Positions 1-8,957 of a stretch of DNA of 64,000 nt are shown here, one piece after another (the first letter of the stretch is position 1; every line of letters begins with the position of its first letter). Source of the DNA: Ignavibacteria bacterium (lineage in GTDB: Bacteria; Bacteroidota; Ignavibacteria; UBA10030; SZUA-254). The stretch covers positions 159,463-223,462 of the forward strand of contig JACOSY010000013.1 in NCBI GenBank assembly GCA_016178595.1. The letters run 5' to 3'. A program made the position numbers and the translations under genes. Under the pieces are notes generated by a model. That model ran no database searches and had not been told where the DNA came from. It saw only the letters and a program-made list of their open reading frames with translations.

Positions 1-1634
1 TTGCAGACGTTGACGATGATGTCTTCCTCACGCGAATTCTCACCAACCACCATTCCCTTATACACTCTCGTTGTCGGCTCGATAAAAAATGTCATCCGCT
101 CCTGCAGTTTCCACATCGCGTATGCCGTTGCCTGGCCGTCTTCGAGCTGAATGACCGCGCCTTTGTTCCGCGTCGACAGATCTCCCTTGTATGGCTCGTA
201 ACCGTGGAAATTATGGTGGAGTATGCCGGTTCCTTTTGTTTCCGTCATGAATTCCGAACGGAAGCCAAGGAGTCCGCGTGCAGGTACGATGAACTCCAGC
301 CGCGTATTGCCCTGCGACTGGATCATGTTTTTCATAATGCCTTTCCGCGCACCGAGGTTCTGGATGACCGTCCCGGAAAATTCATCCGGCACGTCGACGA
401 TAACGTGTTCCATCGGCTCGGAGAGCACATCGGCAATCCGCTTGTAGATGACTTCCGGCGCGGAGACCTGGAACTCGTATCCTTCACGGCGCATTGTCTC
501 GATGAGAATGCCAAGGTGTAATTCACCACGCCCGCTTACTTTGAAAACGTCGGGACTATCCGTCAGTTCAACGCGGAGACTCACATTCGAACGAAGCTCA
601 CGGGCAAGCCGCTCGCCCAGGTTGCGCGTCGTGACATATTTTCCTTCTTGCCCGGCGAACGGGGAATTGTTCACGACAAAGTTCATCGAGAGCGTTGGCT
701 CTTCAATAGTAACGAAGTGAAGCGGTCTTGGATCTGCCGCATCGGCGATCGTTTCGCCGATATCGACATCTTCCATTCCCGCAATTGCAATTATATCACC
801 GGCCGAGGCTTCCTGAACTTCACGACGCTTCAAGCCTTCGAACGTATAAATTTTTGTCACGCGGGCATCTTCGACAACGCCATCCCGATGGATGATTTTC
901 ATCTGCGAACCCATGTGGATATTGCCGCGCTCAATCCGACCGATTCCTAATCGACCGAGATAATCGTTGTAATCGATCGTCGTGACGAGCATCTGAAATG
1001 GCAGGATGGTATCTCCGGGCGGCCCCGGAACCTTGCCGATGATCGCGCGGAAGAGCGGCTCGAGGTTCTTTCCTTCTTGTTCCAGCTCGTCCTTCGCAAT
1101 TCCCTGTTTTGCGATGCAGTAAATTGTGGGGAAGTCGAGCTGCTGGTTGTTTGCGCCAAGGGAGAGGAAAAGCTCGAAGACTTCATCGAGCACCTCGTGC
1201 GGTCGCGCATCCTTTCGATCGATTTTATTGATGACAACAATTGGCTGGAGATTCAATTCGAGAGACTTTTTCAAAACGAATTTCGTTCCGGGAAGCGGCC
1301 CTTCCGCTGCATCCACCAGAAGCAATACGCCATCGACCATCTTGAGCGTCCGTTCAACTTCACCGGCGAAGTCGGAGTGACCAGGTGTATCGACGATGTT
1401 AATCTTGTATGTCTCATGGCTTGCCGCATCGGTATAGAACACGGCAGTGTTCTTGGCGAGGATAGTAATACCGCGCTCGCGTTCAAGCTCGTTCGAGTCC
1501 ATTACACGTTTGACCATCTCCTGATTCTCGCGGAAGGTGCCTGTCTGGCGAAGCATATAGTCGACCAGCGTCGTCTTGCCGTGATCAACGTGTGCGATGA
1601 TGGCGATATTGCGTATGTCGTTTCGTCGTTGCAT
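1..1634 (-). CDS. typA: TypA/BipA ribosome-associated GTPase (3' end beyond window)
   Basis: Translational GTPase that binds ribosomes and helps 50S assembly and stress or cold adaptation. The reverse strand reads an EF-G-like protein with G1 AHVDHGKT at residues 14-21, DTPGH near 75 and NKID near 128, followed by the TypA-specific C-terminal part (FRSEFMTETKGTG, then GMVVGENSREEDI). 544 codons are present; the family is about 600-615 residues, so some 60 C-terminal residues lie outside the left edge. The ATG at 1634 gives the usual short basic N-terminus (MQRRNDIRNIAIIAHVDHG). It stands alone here, with a palindromic repeat just upstream of its start. Confidence 0.95.
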   Translation of the reverse strand, partial: MQRRNDIRNIAIIAHVDHGKTTLVDYMLRQTGTFRENQEMVKRVMDSNELERERGITILAKNTAVFYTDAASHETYKINIVDTPGHSDFAGEVERTLKMVDGVLLLVDAAEGPLPGTKFVLKKSLELNLQPIVVINKIDRKDARPHEVLDEVFELFLSLGANNQQLDFPTIYCIAKQGIAKDELEQEGKNLEPLFRAIIGKVPGPPGDTILPFQMLVTTIDYNDYLGRLGIGRIERGNIHMGSQMKIIHRDGVVEDARVTKIYTFEGLKRREVQEASAGDIIAIAGMEDVDIGETIADAADPRPLHFVTIEEPTLSMNFVVNNSPFAGQEGKYVTTRNLGERLARELRSNVSLRVELTDSPDVFKVSGRGELHLGILIETMRREGYEFQVSAPEVIYKRIADVLSEPMEHVIVDVPDEFSGTVIQNLGARKGIMKNMIQSQGNTRLEFIVPARGLLGFRSEFMTETKGTGILHHNFHGYEPYKGDLSTRNKGAVIQLEDGQATAYAMWKLQERMTFFIEPTTRVYKGMVVGENSREEDIIVNVC

Positions 1635-1652
1635 TGGTTCCACATCCTTCCG

Positions 1653-1759
1653 GTTGTCACCCTGAGCGAAGCGAGGGGTCTCTCTCAATCAACAAAGTGC
1701 CACTCGATGAAAAAGGAGATTCTTCTCCCGTCAAAGAGCGGCGGGATCAGAATGACAAC
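1653..1759. repeat. Interspersed palindromic element upstream of typA
   Basis: The element starts GTTGTCACCCTGAGCGAAG and ends AGAATGACAAC; the ends are imperfect reverse complements. The phrase 'CCTGAGCGAAGCGAGGGG' is typical of interspersed palindromic repeats found in many bacterial genomes. No coding content was seen in the 255-bp gap around it. Confidence 0.5.
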
Positions 1760-1889
1760 GCTTCATGAGAACAAAAACGCCTCAAGCTTCGAAATTCGCA
1801 AGAGGCGTCTAACAATTATTACTCTAAGATACGAAACCTATCTCAGAGTTCCAAACCGATGACAATGGCAGCAACAAGACGTGGGCTAA

Positions 1890-2315
1890 TTAGTCTTGCG
1901 GCACGTTGTTGCAGTACTTGTCGAATGCGTCGGTGAGCATTGCGGCAACTTCCTCGGGTCCGCGGATCTCGATATCGGATCGATGAATCATGTGAACGAG
2001 CTTGCCATCGCGCAAGAGCGCGAATGACGGCGATGACGGCGGCATGTTGGTAAAGTACGATCGTGCCTGCATCGTCGCTTCACGGTCGCCGCTGGCAAAT
2101 ACCGTTGCAATGACATTAGGTTTCACCGCATGTCTCATTGCCAGTCCGAGTGCCGGGCGGGCAACGCCGCCGGCGCACCCGCAAACAGAGTTCACAAAGA
2201 CGAGGGTGGTACCTTTATGTGTAAGCGTTGCGTCGACTTCTTCGGAGGTGTGCAACTCTTGCACACCGAGCTTTGTCACCTCATTCTTGATCTGCTGCAT
2301 CAAAATGTCGTACAT
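1890..2315 (-). CDS. BrxA/BrxB-type bacilliredoxin
   Basis: Small thiol-disulfide protein of the bacilliredoxin (YphP/YqiW, DUF1094) family, which in Bacillus removes bacillithiol from S-bacillithiolated proteins. The 141-residue length matches the family, and the diagnostic Cys-Gly-Cys motif is at residues 45-47 (NSVCGCAGG). The C-terminal half has the expected MPPSSPSFALLRDGKLV and R-S-D-I-E stretches. The sequence does not show whether this organism makes bacillithiol or another low-molecular-weight thiol, so the substrate is inferred from the family. It is monocistronic, divergent from the TrpF-like gene. Confidence 0.88.
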   Translation of the reverse strand: MYDILMQQIKNEVTKLGVQELHTSEEVDATLTHKGTTLVFVNSVCGCAGGVARPALGLAMRHAVKPNVIATVFASGDREATMQARSYFTNMPPSSPSFALLRDGKLVHMIHRSDIEIRGPEEVAAMLTDAFDKYCNNVPQD

Positions 2316-2484
2316 AGCTTTCGCTCCATATCGTGGAAGGACAAATTCAGTATGATCTAAGTAAATATACGAAAATTTTTGGGAAGAGAAAAGACGCTTC
2401 AGAATATACGGCGATGAACTACCGCAAGAGTTTTGTATATTTATGCCGATCAGGTCTTAATAATTCACAAGGAATAAGGAGAGA

Positions 2485-3156
2485 ATGCAGCCGACTCAAA
2501 AACCTCGCATCAAGATTTGCTGCATCGGCAGTATCGAAGAAGCCAACATGGCAATTCGCTATGGCGCATCCGCACTCGGACTTGTCTCTGCGATGCCGAG
2601 CGGGCCGGGACCAATTCCCGAAGAGCGTATCGTGGAAATCGCGGAAAAGATTCCCCCGGGCGTCGCATCCTTCCTTCTCACGTGTAAACAAGAAGCGGAA
2701 TCCATCATCAATCAGCAGCGCAGTTGCCGGACAAGCACGCTGCAACTTGTCGATGCCGTTTCCATCGACACGTACAAGCGACTTCGCGATGCTCTTCCCG
2801 GCATTTCCATCGTGCAAGTCATTCACGTTCTTGGAGAGGAAGCAATGGACGAAGCAACGAGCGTTGCATCGTATGTCAATGCCATCCTTCTCGATTCCGG
2901 TAACCCGCGCATGGCGGTGAAAGAACTTGGCGGTACGGGTCGCAAGCACGACTGGTCGATCAGCCGAAGAATCCGCGAGGCGGTGAATGTGCCGATCTTC
3001 CTCGCCGGTGGTCTGAAGCCTGAGAATGTGCGAGAGGCGATCGAACGTGTCAGCCCGTTCGGTCTGGATGTGTGCAGCGGCGTTCGAACGGATGGCAAAC
3101 TGGATGAAACAAAACTCGCGGAGTTCTTTCGGCAAGTTGAGATGTCTGGCCTTTGA
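2485..3156 (+). CDS. Phosphoribosylanthranilate isomerase-like (TrpF-family) protein
   Basis: A 223-residue TIM-barrel protein of the TrpF family. It opens with IKICCIGSIEEA, where classical TrpF has KICGI, keeps the phosphate-binding end (FLAGGLKPENV, then FGLDVCSGVRTDGKLD), and has the LLDSG loop in the middle. TrpF isomerises phosphoribosylanthranilate in tryptophan synthesis, but no other trp gene is nearby and the first loop carries Cys for Gly, so this may be a stand-alone paralogue with another substrate. The start ATG follows AAGGAGAG at good spacing, a strong ribosome-binding site. Confidence 0.75.
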   Translation: MQPTQKPRIKICCIGSIEEANMAIRYGASALGLVSAMPSGPGPIPEERIVEIAEKIPPGVASFLLTCKQEAESIINQQRSCRTSTLQLVDAVSIDTYKRLRDALPGISIVQVIHVLGEEAMDEATSVASYVNAILLDSGNPRMAVKELGGTGRKHDWSISRRIREAVNVPIFLAGGLKPENVREAIERVSPFGLDVCSGVRTDGKLDETKLAEFFRQVEMSGL

Positions 3157-3323
3157 CCCACAGCAGACAATGTCGCGAGAGATCGCTTCTTTAGAATCAC
3201 AAACTCGCTCCCAAGCTCTGTGCCGCCACGTCCGAAGGACCCCTTCGGGGAAATGGTCCCTTCGGGAAAGGCATCCCTTTGGGACTTGGGAGCGGATCGC
3301 ATGTAACCCCTAGTTCACCAGCC

Positions 3324-3344
3324 TTCCCAACCAGAGGTTGGGAA
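3324..3344. repeat. Palindromic repeat TTCCCAACC-AGA-GGTTGGGAA
   Basis: A perfect 9-bp inverted repeat with a 3-nt loop, in the intergenic region before prfC. No T-run follows on either strand, so it looks like an interspersed palindromic unit rather than a terminator. Confidence 0.6.
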
Positions 3345-3389
3345 CGAGCCTGCAATTTCAACTAACGGTAGTGCATCAGTTTGATCTCA

Positions 3390-3417
3390 GTAGGTCAGAC
3401 AGGAATGTCTGACCTAC
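3390..3417. repeat. Palindromic repeat with GTAGGTCAGACA arms
   Basis: A perfect 12-bp inverted repeat (GTAGGTCAGACA / TGTCTGACCTAC) around a GGAA loop. The following sequence (CGAAAGATTTTT) has a weak T-run, so it could act as a modest terminator for the TrpF-like gene, but it reads more like a dispersed palindromic repeat. Confidence 0.6.
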
Positions 3418-3536
3418 CGAAAGATTTTTACTAAATTGAGCCACTACCCAACTAACATATCTTTACGAAATTTCTTATATTATATTCACACATGCAGGCG
3501 ACGATACGTATTGTCGCCTTCTTCTTATAGGAAGCC

Positions 3537-5162
3537 ATGGGTATCAAAGAAGAAATACTACGCCGGCGAACATTCGCGATCATCTCGCACCCGGACGCCG
3601 GTAAGACGACACTGACAGAGAAGTTTTTGCTCTATGGTGGAGCCGTGCAGCTTGCCGGCTCGGTCACGGCGCGCAAGAACCAGCGCCAGTCCACATCCGA
3701 TTGGATGGAGCTTGAACGCAAGCGCGGCATTTCGATCAGCTCGACCGTACTCCAATTTGATTACAACGGTTACCGCGTCAACTTGCTCGACACGCCGGGT
3801 CACCAGGATTTTTCTGAAGACACGTACCGCGTCTTGACGGCAGTCGACGCCGTGGTGATGGTGATCGACGCTGCAAAAGGCATCGAGAAGCAGACGCGCA
3901 AGCTCTTCGAAGTCTGCCGGCGGCGCGGCATTCCCATTTTTACATTCATGAACAAGCTCGATCGTCCGACAAAAGATCCGCTCGAACTTCTCGACGAGCT
4001 TGAACACGTCCTGGGCATTCAAGCACACGTCATGAATTTCCCGCTCGGCACCGGCTTCGAGTTCCGTGGCGTCTTTGATCGGCAGGAGAAGCGGGTTCAC
4101 TTCTTTGAGCTGACGTCCGGCGGTGCATACAAAGCGCCGGTCACCATCTCCGATCTTTCCGATCCCGTCGTGAAGGATCGTCTGGACGACAAAACGTACG
4201 CGAAGCTTGTTGAAGAGTTGGAAATACTTGACCACGCAGGCTCTCTGTTCGATGTGAAAGCCGTGCGGGAAGGAAAACTTACGCCTGTCTTCTTCGGGAG
4301 CGCAAGAAATAATTTCGGCGTGCAGCTTCTCCTCGATCGATTCCTCAAATATGCCGGACCGCCGCAACCGCGGATGAGCAACCGCACCGCTGTTCCGCTC
4401 GAGCACGAGAAATTCTCCGGCTTCATTTTCAAAATACAGGCAAACATGGATCCGCGGCACCGCGATCGCATCGCGTTCGTGCGCGTCTGCTCGGGAAAAT
4501 TCGAGCGTGATATGACCGTAACGCACCAGCGAACCGGAAAAAAGGTTCGGCTGTCGAATGCAAGCAAGCTCTTCGGCCAATCGCGCGAGACTATCAATGA
4601 AGCGTACCCCGGCGATATCGTCGGATTTGTCGGCCAGCAGAACTTTGGCATCGGCGATACGGTAACGGAAGACGATGAGATCATCTACAATGAAATTCCT
4701 CACTTCCCCCCCGAAGTATTTGCGATGTTGCAAAATCCGAATCCGGCAAACTTCAAGAAGTTCCGCGAAGGACTGGATCAGCTCTTGCAGGAAGGGGTCG
4801 TGCAGGGACTCCAGCGAACGAACGCCGCGCAGCGAGTCCCGATCCTCGCTGCCGTTGGTCCATTGCAATTCGAAGTCGTGCAATACCGGCTCGAAAGTGA
4901 GTACGGAGCTGAATCGCGACTTGAACAAACTGAATGGAAGCTGCTTCAGTGGATCGATCCTGCGATACATCGTGAACTCATCACGGAGAACATCCTCCCA
5001 ACCGGTGCCGCGCTCGTACAGAATGGAGACGATCAGTTGGGGATTCTTTTCACCGGCGACTGGGGGCTGAACTATTTCCAGGAAAAAAATCCATCAATCG
5101 GTCTTTCAGAGCTTCCGTTTACGAACGGACAATCGAATGGCGAATGGCCCGAAGTAACATAA
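3537..5162 (+). CDS. prfC: Peptide chain release factor 3
   Basis: RF3 GTPase, which recycles RF1/RF2 from the ribosome after termination. 541 residues, close to the family norm of about 530. G1 is SHPDAGKTT (residues 17-25), G3 DTPGHQDFSEDT and G4 MNKLDR. The RF3 hallmarks GSVTARKNQRQSTSDWMELE and the C-terminal QFEVVQYRLESEYG are present. The start is the ATG preceded by TATAGGAAGCC. It is monocistronic; the next gene on the same strand starts 106 bp downstream. Confidence 0.95.
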   Translation: MGIKEEILRRRTFAIISHPDAGKTTLTEKFLLYGGAVQLAGSVTARKNQRQSTSDWMELERKRGISISSTVLQFDYNGYRVNLLDTPGHQDFSEDTYRVLTAVDAVVMVIDAAKGIEKQTRKLFEVCRRRGIPIFTFMNKLDRPTKDPLELLDELEHVLGIQAHVMNFPLGTGFEFRGVFDRQEKRVHFFELTSGGAYKAPVTISDLSDPVVKDRLDDKTYAKLVEELEILDHAGSLFDVKAVREGKLTPVFFGSARNNFGVQLLLDRFLKYAGPPQPRMSNRTAVPLEHEKFSGFIFKIQANMDPRHRDRIAFVRVCSGKFERDMTVTHQRTGKKVRLSNASKLFGQSRETINEAYPGDIVGFVGQQNFGIGDTVTEDDEIIYNEIPHFPPEVFAMLQNPNPANFKKFREGLDQLLQEGVVQGLQRTNAAQRVPILAAVGPLQFEVVQYRLESEYGAESRLEQTEWKLLQWIDPAIHRELITENILPTGAALVQNGDDQLGILFTGDWGLNYFQEKNPSIGLSELPFTNGQSNGEWPEVT

Positions 5163-5268
5163 ACAGTGTAAGAGTTTTTTGGAAAGAGCGCCGCTCACAC
5201 CCGGGCGCCTTGACGTTTCAGGATGTACGCGCAATGACGAAGCAATTGGCAAGGTCAACGATACTGCT

Positions 5269-7488
5269 ATGAAGACGCTGACACTTCCCGTTGAGGGAAT
5301 GACCTGCGCAAGCTGCGTCGCACGGGTTGAGAGAGCGCTTACGAAAGTAGAAGGTGTGAAGGAAGCGAACGTGAACCTCGCGATGGAGAACGTTGCGCTC
5401 ACGTTCGATGAATCGAAGACGAATGTGAATGCCCTTGCTTCCGCCGTGGAGGGTGCAGGATACAAACTCACGCTTCCAACATTGGAAAGAGAAATTGCTC
5501 AACATGAAATTTCGCCTCAACAACGATCCTACCGAAAGCTGAAAAAGGAATTCCTCTTCAGTCTCATCCTTGCAATTCCCATCATCGCGATCAGCATGAT
5601 GAGCATGATGGGCTGGTTTATGCGGTGGTCGCCGCTCGAAATGGATGAAGTGAACACAGTATTGCTGATTCTCGCTACACCCGTAGTGTTTGTTGCCGGA
5701 AAACGATTCTACATCGCGGCGTGGACAAACGCAAAACACTTTGCGGCCAACATGAACACGCTTGTTGCCATTGGGACCGGTGTCGCCTATCTTTACAGTG
5801 CGCTTATCGTATTGTTCCCTGCATGGTTCTCCGGGCGTGCAACCGTGTATTTCGATACGGCGTCCACGATCATCGTGCTGATTTTAATGGGACGATTGCT
5901 GGAAGCGCGTGCCAAGAGCAAGACGACCGATGCAATCAAGAAACTCATGCAACTTCAGCCGAAAACGGCGATAATCGTTCGGGATGGGACTGAAGTGGAA
6001 ATCGAAATCGACAACGCAGCCGTGAACGATATCATGCGGATTCGCCCGGGCGAACAGATCCCGGTCGATGGCATTATCACGAATGGGTACACGACCATTG
6101 ATGAGTCGATGATAACGGGTGAGAGTATGCCTGTCGAGAAAAGCACCGGAGACAACGTCACCGGAGGCACAATCAATAAGAACGGCAGCATCGATTTCCG
6201 GGCGATTGCAGTCGGCAAAAATACTGTTCTCGCCCAGATCATTACGTTGGTGGAAAATGCCCAAGGCTCGAAAGCTCCTATCCAAAGATTGGCGGATCGA
6301 ATTGCCGCGGTCTTTGTTCCTATCGTCATCGGGATTGCCATTGTTGCGTTCGTCGTATGGTACTACGTTGTCGGAGCTGCTTTCACGGATGCGATGATAA
6401 ACTTCATTGCCGTCCTCATCATAGCGTGTCCGTGTGCGCTGGGGCTTGCGACTCCGACGGCGATCATGGTGGGAACCGGGCGCGGCGCCTCGATGGGTGT
6501 GCTCATCAAGAATGCGGAAAGCCTCGAGCGTGCCCACCGGATCGATACTATGGTTTTCGATAAGACGGGCACGATCACCGCGGGGAAACCATCTGTCACT
6601 GATATCGTCATCTACGATGGATATGATGAAGAGACCGTTCTTTCTCGCGCCGCCGCCGTTGAGAAGAGATCTGAACATCCGCTTGCGAAGGCGATCGTTG
6701 AGTATGCAGGGCAGAAAAATCTTTCTCTCGTTTCGGTTGAGTCGTTTAATTCGCGGACGGGATTCGGCGTCACCGGCGTAGTTGATGGTGATGCAGTTGC
6801 CGTTGGCAACTCTGCTATGATGAAAGAGTACGCGATCCGCGATGAAAAAATTGAAACTGTCGCCAGTCAATTCACAGAACAAGGCAAAACAGCGGTCGTT
6901 GTGGCAATCAACGGCGGAGTTGCAGCAGTAATTGCTCTATCGGATACGATGAGCCCGTCGGTTAAAGAAACGATGCTGAAACTCCAGGAGATGGGGATTC
7001 ATATCATCATGATGACAGGCGATAATGCACAAACAGCCAGGGTCATAGCAAAACAGGCAGGCATCGAAGATGTGCTCTCGGAAGTCCTGCCGCATGAGAA
7101 AGCGCGGAAGGTGAAAGAGACACAGTCGTTGGGAAAAATTGTGGGAATGGTTGGCGATGGTATCAACGATGCACCCGCACTTGCGCAGGCTGATGTCGGT
7201 ATCGCCATGGGAAGAGGGACCGCCATTTCGCTCGAGACTGCCGATATCGCTCTTATGAAATCGGATCTTGGCGGCGTCATCAACGTAATCAATCTCTCGC
7301 GACAGACGATTCGGACGATCAAGCAGAATCTGTTTTGGGCATTCATTTACAATGTGATCGGCATTCCGCTGGCCGCATTCGGTTTTTTGAATCCGGTTAT
7401 TGCCGCCGGAGCAATGGCGCTGAGCTCTGTGAGTGTTGTGTCGAATTCCCTCCGCCTAAAGAACATGCGGCTGCCGTTTGCAAAGTAA
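5269..7488 (+). CDS. copA: Copper-exporting P1B-type ATPase
   Basis: Inner-membrane Cu+ efflux ATPase. From the chosen ATG it is 739 residues: one HMA domain with GMTCASC (Cys13, Cys16), paired TM helices, the TGES actuator (MITGESMP), CPC in TM6 (residues 387-389), the DKTGT phosphorylation site near 431, the HP motif (SEHPLA) and GDGINDAPAL. TM7 carries YN and TM8 MxxSS (AMALSSVSVVSNS), the P1B-1 pattern for Cu+. The frame is open 90 bp further upstream, but that extension (MERAPLTPGRLDV) precedes the conserved HMA start and is unlikely to be translated. No copper regulator or chaperone is adjacent. Confidence 0.93.
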   Translation: MKTLTLPVEGMTCASCVARVERALTKVEGVKEANVNLAMENVALTFDESKTNVNALASAVEGAGYKLTLPTLEREIAQHEISPQQRSYRKLKKEFLFSLILAIPIIAISMMSMMGWFMRWSPLEMDEVNTVLLILATPVVFVAGKRFYIAAWTNAKHFAANMNTLVAIGTGVAYLYSALIVLFPAWFSGRATVYFDTASTIIVLILMGRLLEARAKSKTTDAIKKLMQLQPKTAIIVRDGTEVEIEIDNAAVNDIMRIRPGEQIPVDGIITNGYTTIDESMITGESMPVEKSTGDNVTGGTINKNGSIDFRAIAVGKNTVLAQIITLVENAQGSKAPIQRLADRIAAVFVPIVIGIAIVAFVVWYYVVGAAFTDAMINFIAVLIIACPCALGLATPTAIMVGTGRGASMGVLIKNAESLERAHRIDTMVFDKTGTITAGKPSVTDIVIYDGYDEETVLSRAAAVEKRSEHPLAKAIVEYAGQKNLSLVSVESFNSRTGFGVTGVVDGDAVAVGNSAMMKEYAIRDEKIETVASQFTEQGKTAVVVAINGGVAAVIALSDTMSPSVKETMLKLQEMGIHIIMMTGDNAQTARVIAKQAGIEDVLSEVLPHEKARKVKETQSLGKIVGMVGDGINDAPALAQADVGIAMGRGTAISLETADIALMKSDLGGVINVINLSRQTIRTIKQNLFWAFIYNVIGIPLAAFGFLNPVIAAGAMALSSVSVVSNSLRLKNMRLPFAK

Positions 7489-7504
7489 CGAATGCAAGAA
7501 GATG

Positions 7505-8110
7505 CTATTTCAAAGCGAACTCCAACCCAACGCCAAAGTTTATCCAGCTCAGGGTGGATCCTTCTGTAAAGATCGCCGTGTAGTTGGTGTGCGCGTTGAG
7601 ATCAAGCTTCTCGCCCAGTCTGAACAATGCGCCGAGGGTTGGGGAGACGCCGAACTTTGATTCGGTACTGCTGCCACTTCCGGAAATCGTTGACCCACCG
7701 TCACTAAAGCTGACATCGACATTTACCGTTGAGATGTAAAGCCCGGCCTCGGCCGCGAGGTAAACGTGAGACTCACCTTGGTTGAGGAATATCCTTGCGG
7801 CGCCCGTAATTGGCATGATGTTGAACGAGGACTTGACATTCAAGGCTTGACCGTTGAACTGAATCAAATACTCCTTGCCGCTAAAGTGCATGTAGCTGAA
7901 TTTTCCCATGAGCGTAACCGTGGGACTGACCATGCAGCCAACCCAGCCGCCACCACCAAAGCCAAAATCGCTTCCGGTCTTAAAGTCTCCCGTAGGAATA
8001 CCGCCGCTTCCGGTGAATCCAACGACCCACTGACCGGTTCCCACATCCTGTGCAAGAATCGGAAGCGCGCAGAAAAGTGACAGCGTACATACGGTAAGAA
8101 GTGTCTTCAT
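7505..8110 (-). CDS. Small outer-membrane beta-barrel protein
   Basis: 201 residues with a clear Sec signal peptide (MKTLLTVCTLSLFCALPILAQ, cleavage after LAQ). The mature part is glycine-rich alternating beta sequence (VVGFTGSGGIPTGDF, FGFGGGGWVG) ending in a typical barrel strand (FGVGLEFALK, ending in Lys rather than Phe). This fits an OmpW/porin-like 8-strand barrel; the precise family was not recognised. It converges on copA with a 16-bp gap and is divergent from marR. Confidence 0.7.
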   Translation of the reverse strand: MKTLLTVCTLSLFCALPILAQDVGTGQWVVGFTGSGGIPTGDFKTGSDFGFGGGGWVGCMVSPTVTLMGKFSYMHFSGKEYLIQFNGQALNVKSSFNIMPITGAARIFLNQGESHVYLAAEAGLYISTVNVDVSFSDGGSTISGSGSSTESKFGVSPTLGALFRLGEKLDLNAHTNYTAIFTEGSTLSWINFGVGLEFALK

Positions 8111-8390
8111 GACAACCTCGTTAGGATGTTTGTGAATGGATCATTTGTCCCCCGGTTTTGAACAGTGCATGGTAGTGAACTTTTGCACGATTGTCAAACG
8201 ACTGGAGAGATCGCTTGTTCAGCCATTCTATCGGATGCGCTGCTGAACAGAGAGAACCCCGGGTGCATTGACGACAATCGATGCACAGAGAAGGAATCAA
8301 TCATCTGGATATTTTTTTGCTATTCGGATTGCTTTTTTGTTAAGAAAAAACGGTTCGGGACGACGAACAAAAAGCGGCGAAAGATTTTCC

Positions 8391-8419
8391 TTGACAAAAA
8401 GGGCGGCGATGATTATCTT
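8391..8419 (+). promoter_or_regulatory. Sigma70-like promoter of marR
   Basis: TTGACA (8391-8396), exactly 17 bp, then TATCTT (8414-8419), a near-consensus pair placed 33 bp upstream of the marR ATG, with the palindromic operator immediately downstream. Confidence 0.75.
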
Positions 8420-8421
8420 AA

Positions 8422-8444
8422 ATTTAAACTATTTAAGTTTAAAT
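8422..8444. promoter_or_regulatory. Probable MarR operator (9-5-9 palindrome)
   Basis: ATTTAAACT-ATTTA-AGTTTAAAT is a perfect 9-bp inverted repeat directly after the -10 box and 8 bp before the marR start. Size, symmetry and position fit autorepression by the MarR dimer. It may also control the downstream yceI-like gene. Confidence 0.7.
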
Positions 8445-8452
8445 GGTAAGCG

Positions 8453-8914
8453 ATGAAAACGACCAAAAAATACGGTAAAAAGGTCGATGCGGCACTGAGC
8501 CTCTGGGTAAAGCTTGCCAGGGCAAGTGCAACGTGCTGGAAACTGGCGGACGAGAATATCCGATCCTTCGGTCTTACGGAACCACAGTTCGGTGTTCTGG
8601 AGTGTCTCGGCCATTTGGGTCCGCTGACGCTGGGAGAACTTTCCAAGAAGCAGCTTGTCAGCGGCGGCAACATTACGTGCGTCATCGATAATCTTGAACG
8701 CGATGGATTGGTCGAACGTGTTGCGAGCAAGGAAGATCGCCGGGCCGTTGTCGCGCAATTGACGCCGAAAGGAAAAAAGCGTTTCGACGACATTTTTGTT
8801 GAGCATGCGCAATTCATTACAAAGATCGCTTCGGTACTGACCGAGCATGAGCAGGAAGAGCTGTCTAAACTCTTAAGGAAATTAGGTCTTTCATTAGGCG
8901 AACAGCTTTCATAA
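8453..8914 (+). CDS. MarR-family transcriptional regulator
   Basis: 153-residue winged-helix regulator. Recognition region: LTEPQFGVLECLGHLGPLTLGELSKKQLVSGGNITCVIDNLERDGLV; the wing (ASKEDRRAVVAQLTPKGKK) carries the invariant D-R-R. It lies 43 bp upstream of the YceI-like gene on the same strand and behind its own palindrome, so it is likely autoregulated and co-transcribed with yceI. Relatives respond to phenolics, oxidants or organic hydroperoxides; the ligand here is unknown. Confidence 0.9.
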   Translation: MKTTKKYGKKVDAALSLWVKLARASATCWKLADENIRSFGLTEPQFGVLECLGHLGPLTLGELSKKQLVSGGNITCVIDNLERDGLVERVASKEDRRAVVAQLTPKGKKRFDDIFVEHAQFITKIASVLTEHEQEELSKLLRKLGLSLGEQLS

Positions 8915-8957
8915 ATTCCACCATTCACAACCATCGCTATAGAAAGGACACACACAG

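Larger units (their letters stand above)
3157..3536. other. Intergenic stretch with palindromic repeats, no gene seen
   Basis: This 380-bp gap between the TrpF-like gene and prfC has no credible reading frame. It holds a CCCTTCGGG-rich stretch near 3238-3290 and the two perfect palindromes listed separately. The last 80 bp are AT-rich (around 3460-3490) and probably contain the prfC promoter, though no clear -35/-10 pair could be fixed. Confidence 0.5.
8111..8452. other. Divergent intergenic region before marR
   Basis: A 342-bp gap between the outer-membrane protein gene (leftward) and marR (rightward). The right end carries the marR promoter and operator described separately; the AT-rich stretch near 8310-8345 may hold further control sequence. 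No credible coding frame was seen. Confidence 0.6.

Noticed and set aside
1077..1862. A 261-codon plus-strand frame in the typA region
   Set aside because: typA is clear on the minus strand; this frame is its complement and is open only by codon bias.
3558..4970. A 470-codon open frame on the minus strand opposite prfC
   Set aside because: It is the antisense shadow of a highly conserved release-factor gene; its translation (runs of VDHHHH, low-complexity Arg/Glu) matches nothing plausible.
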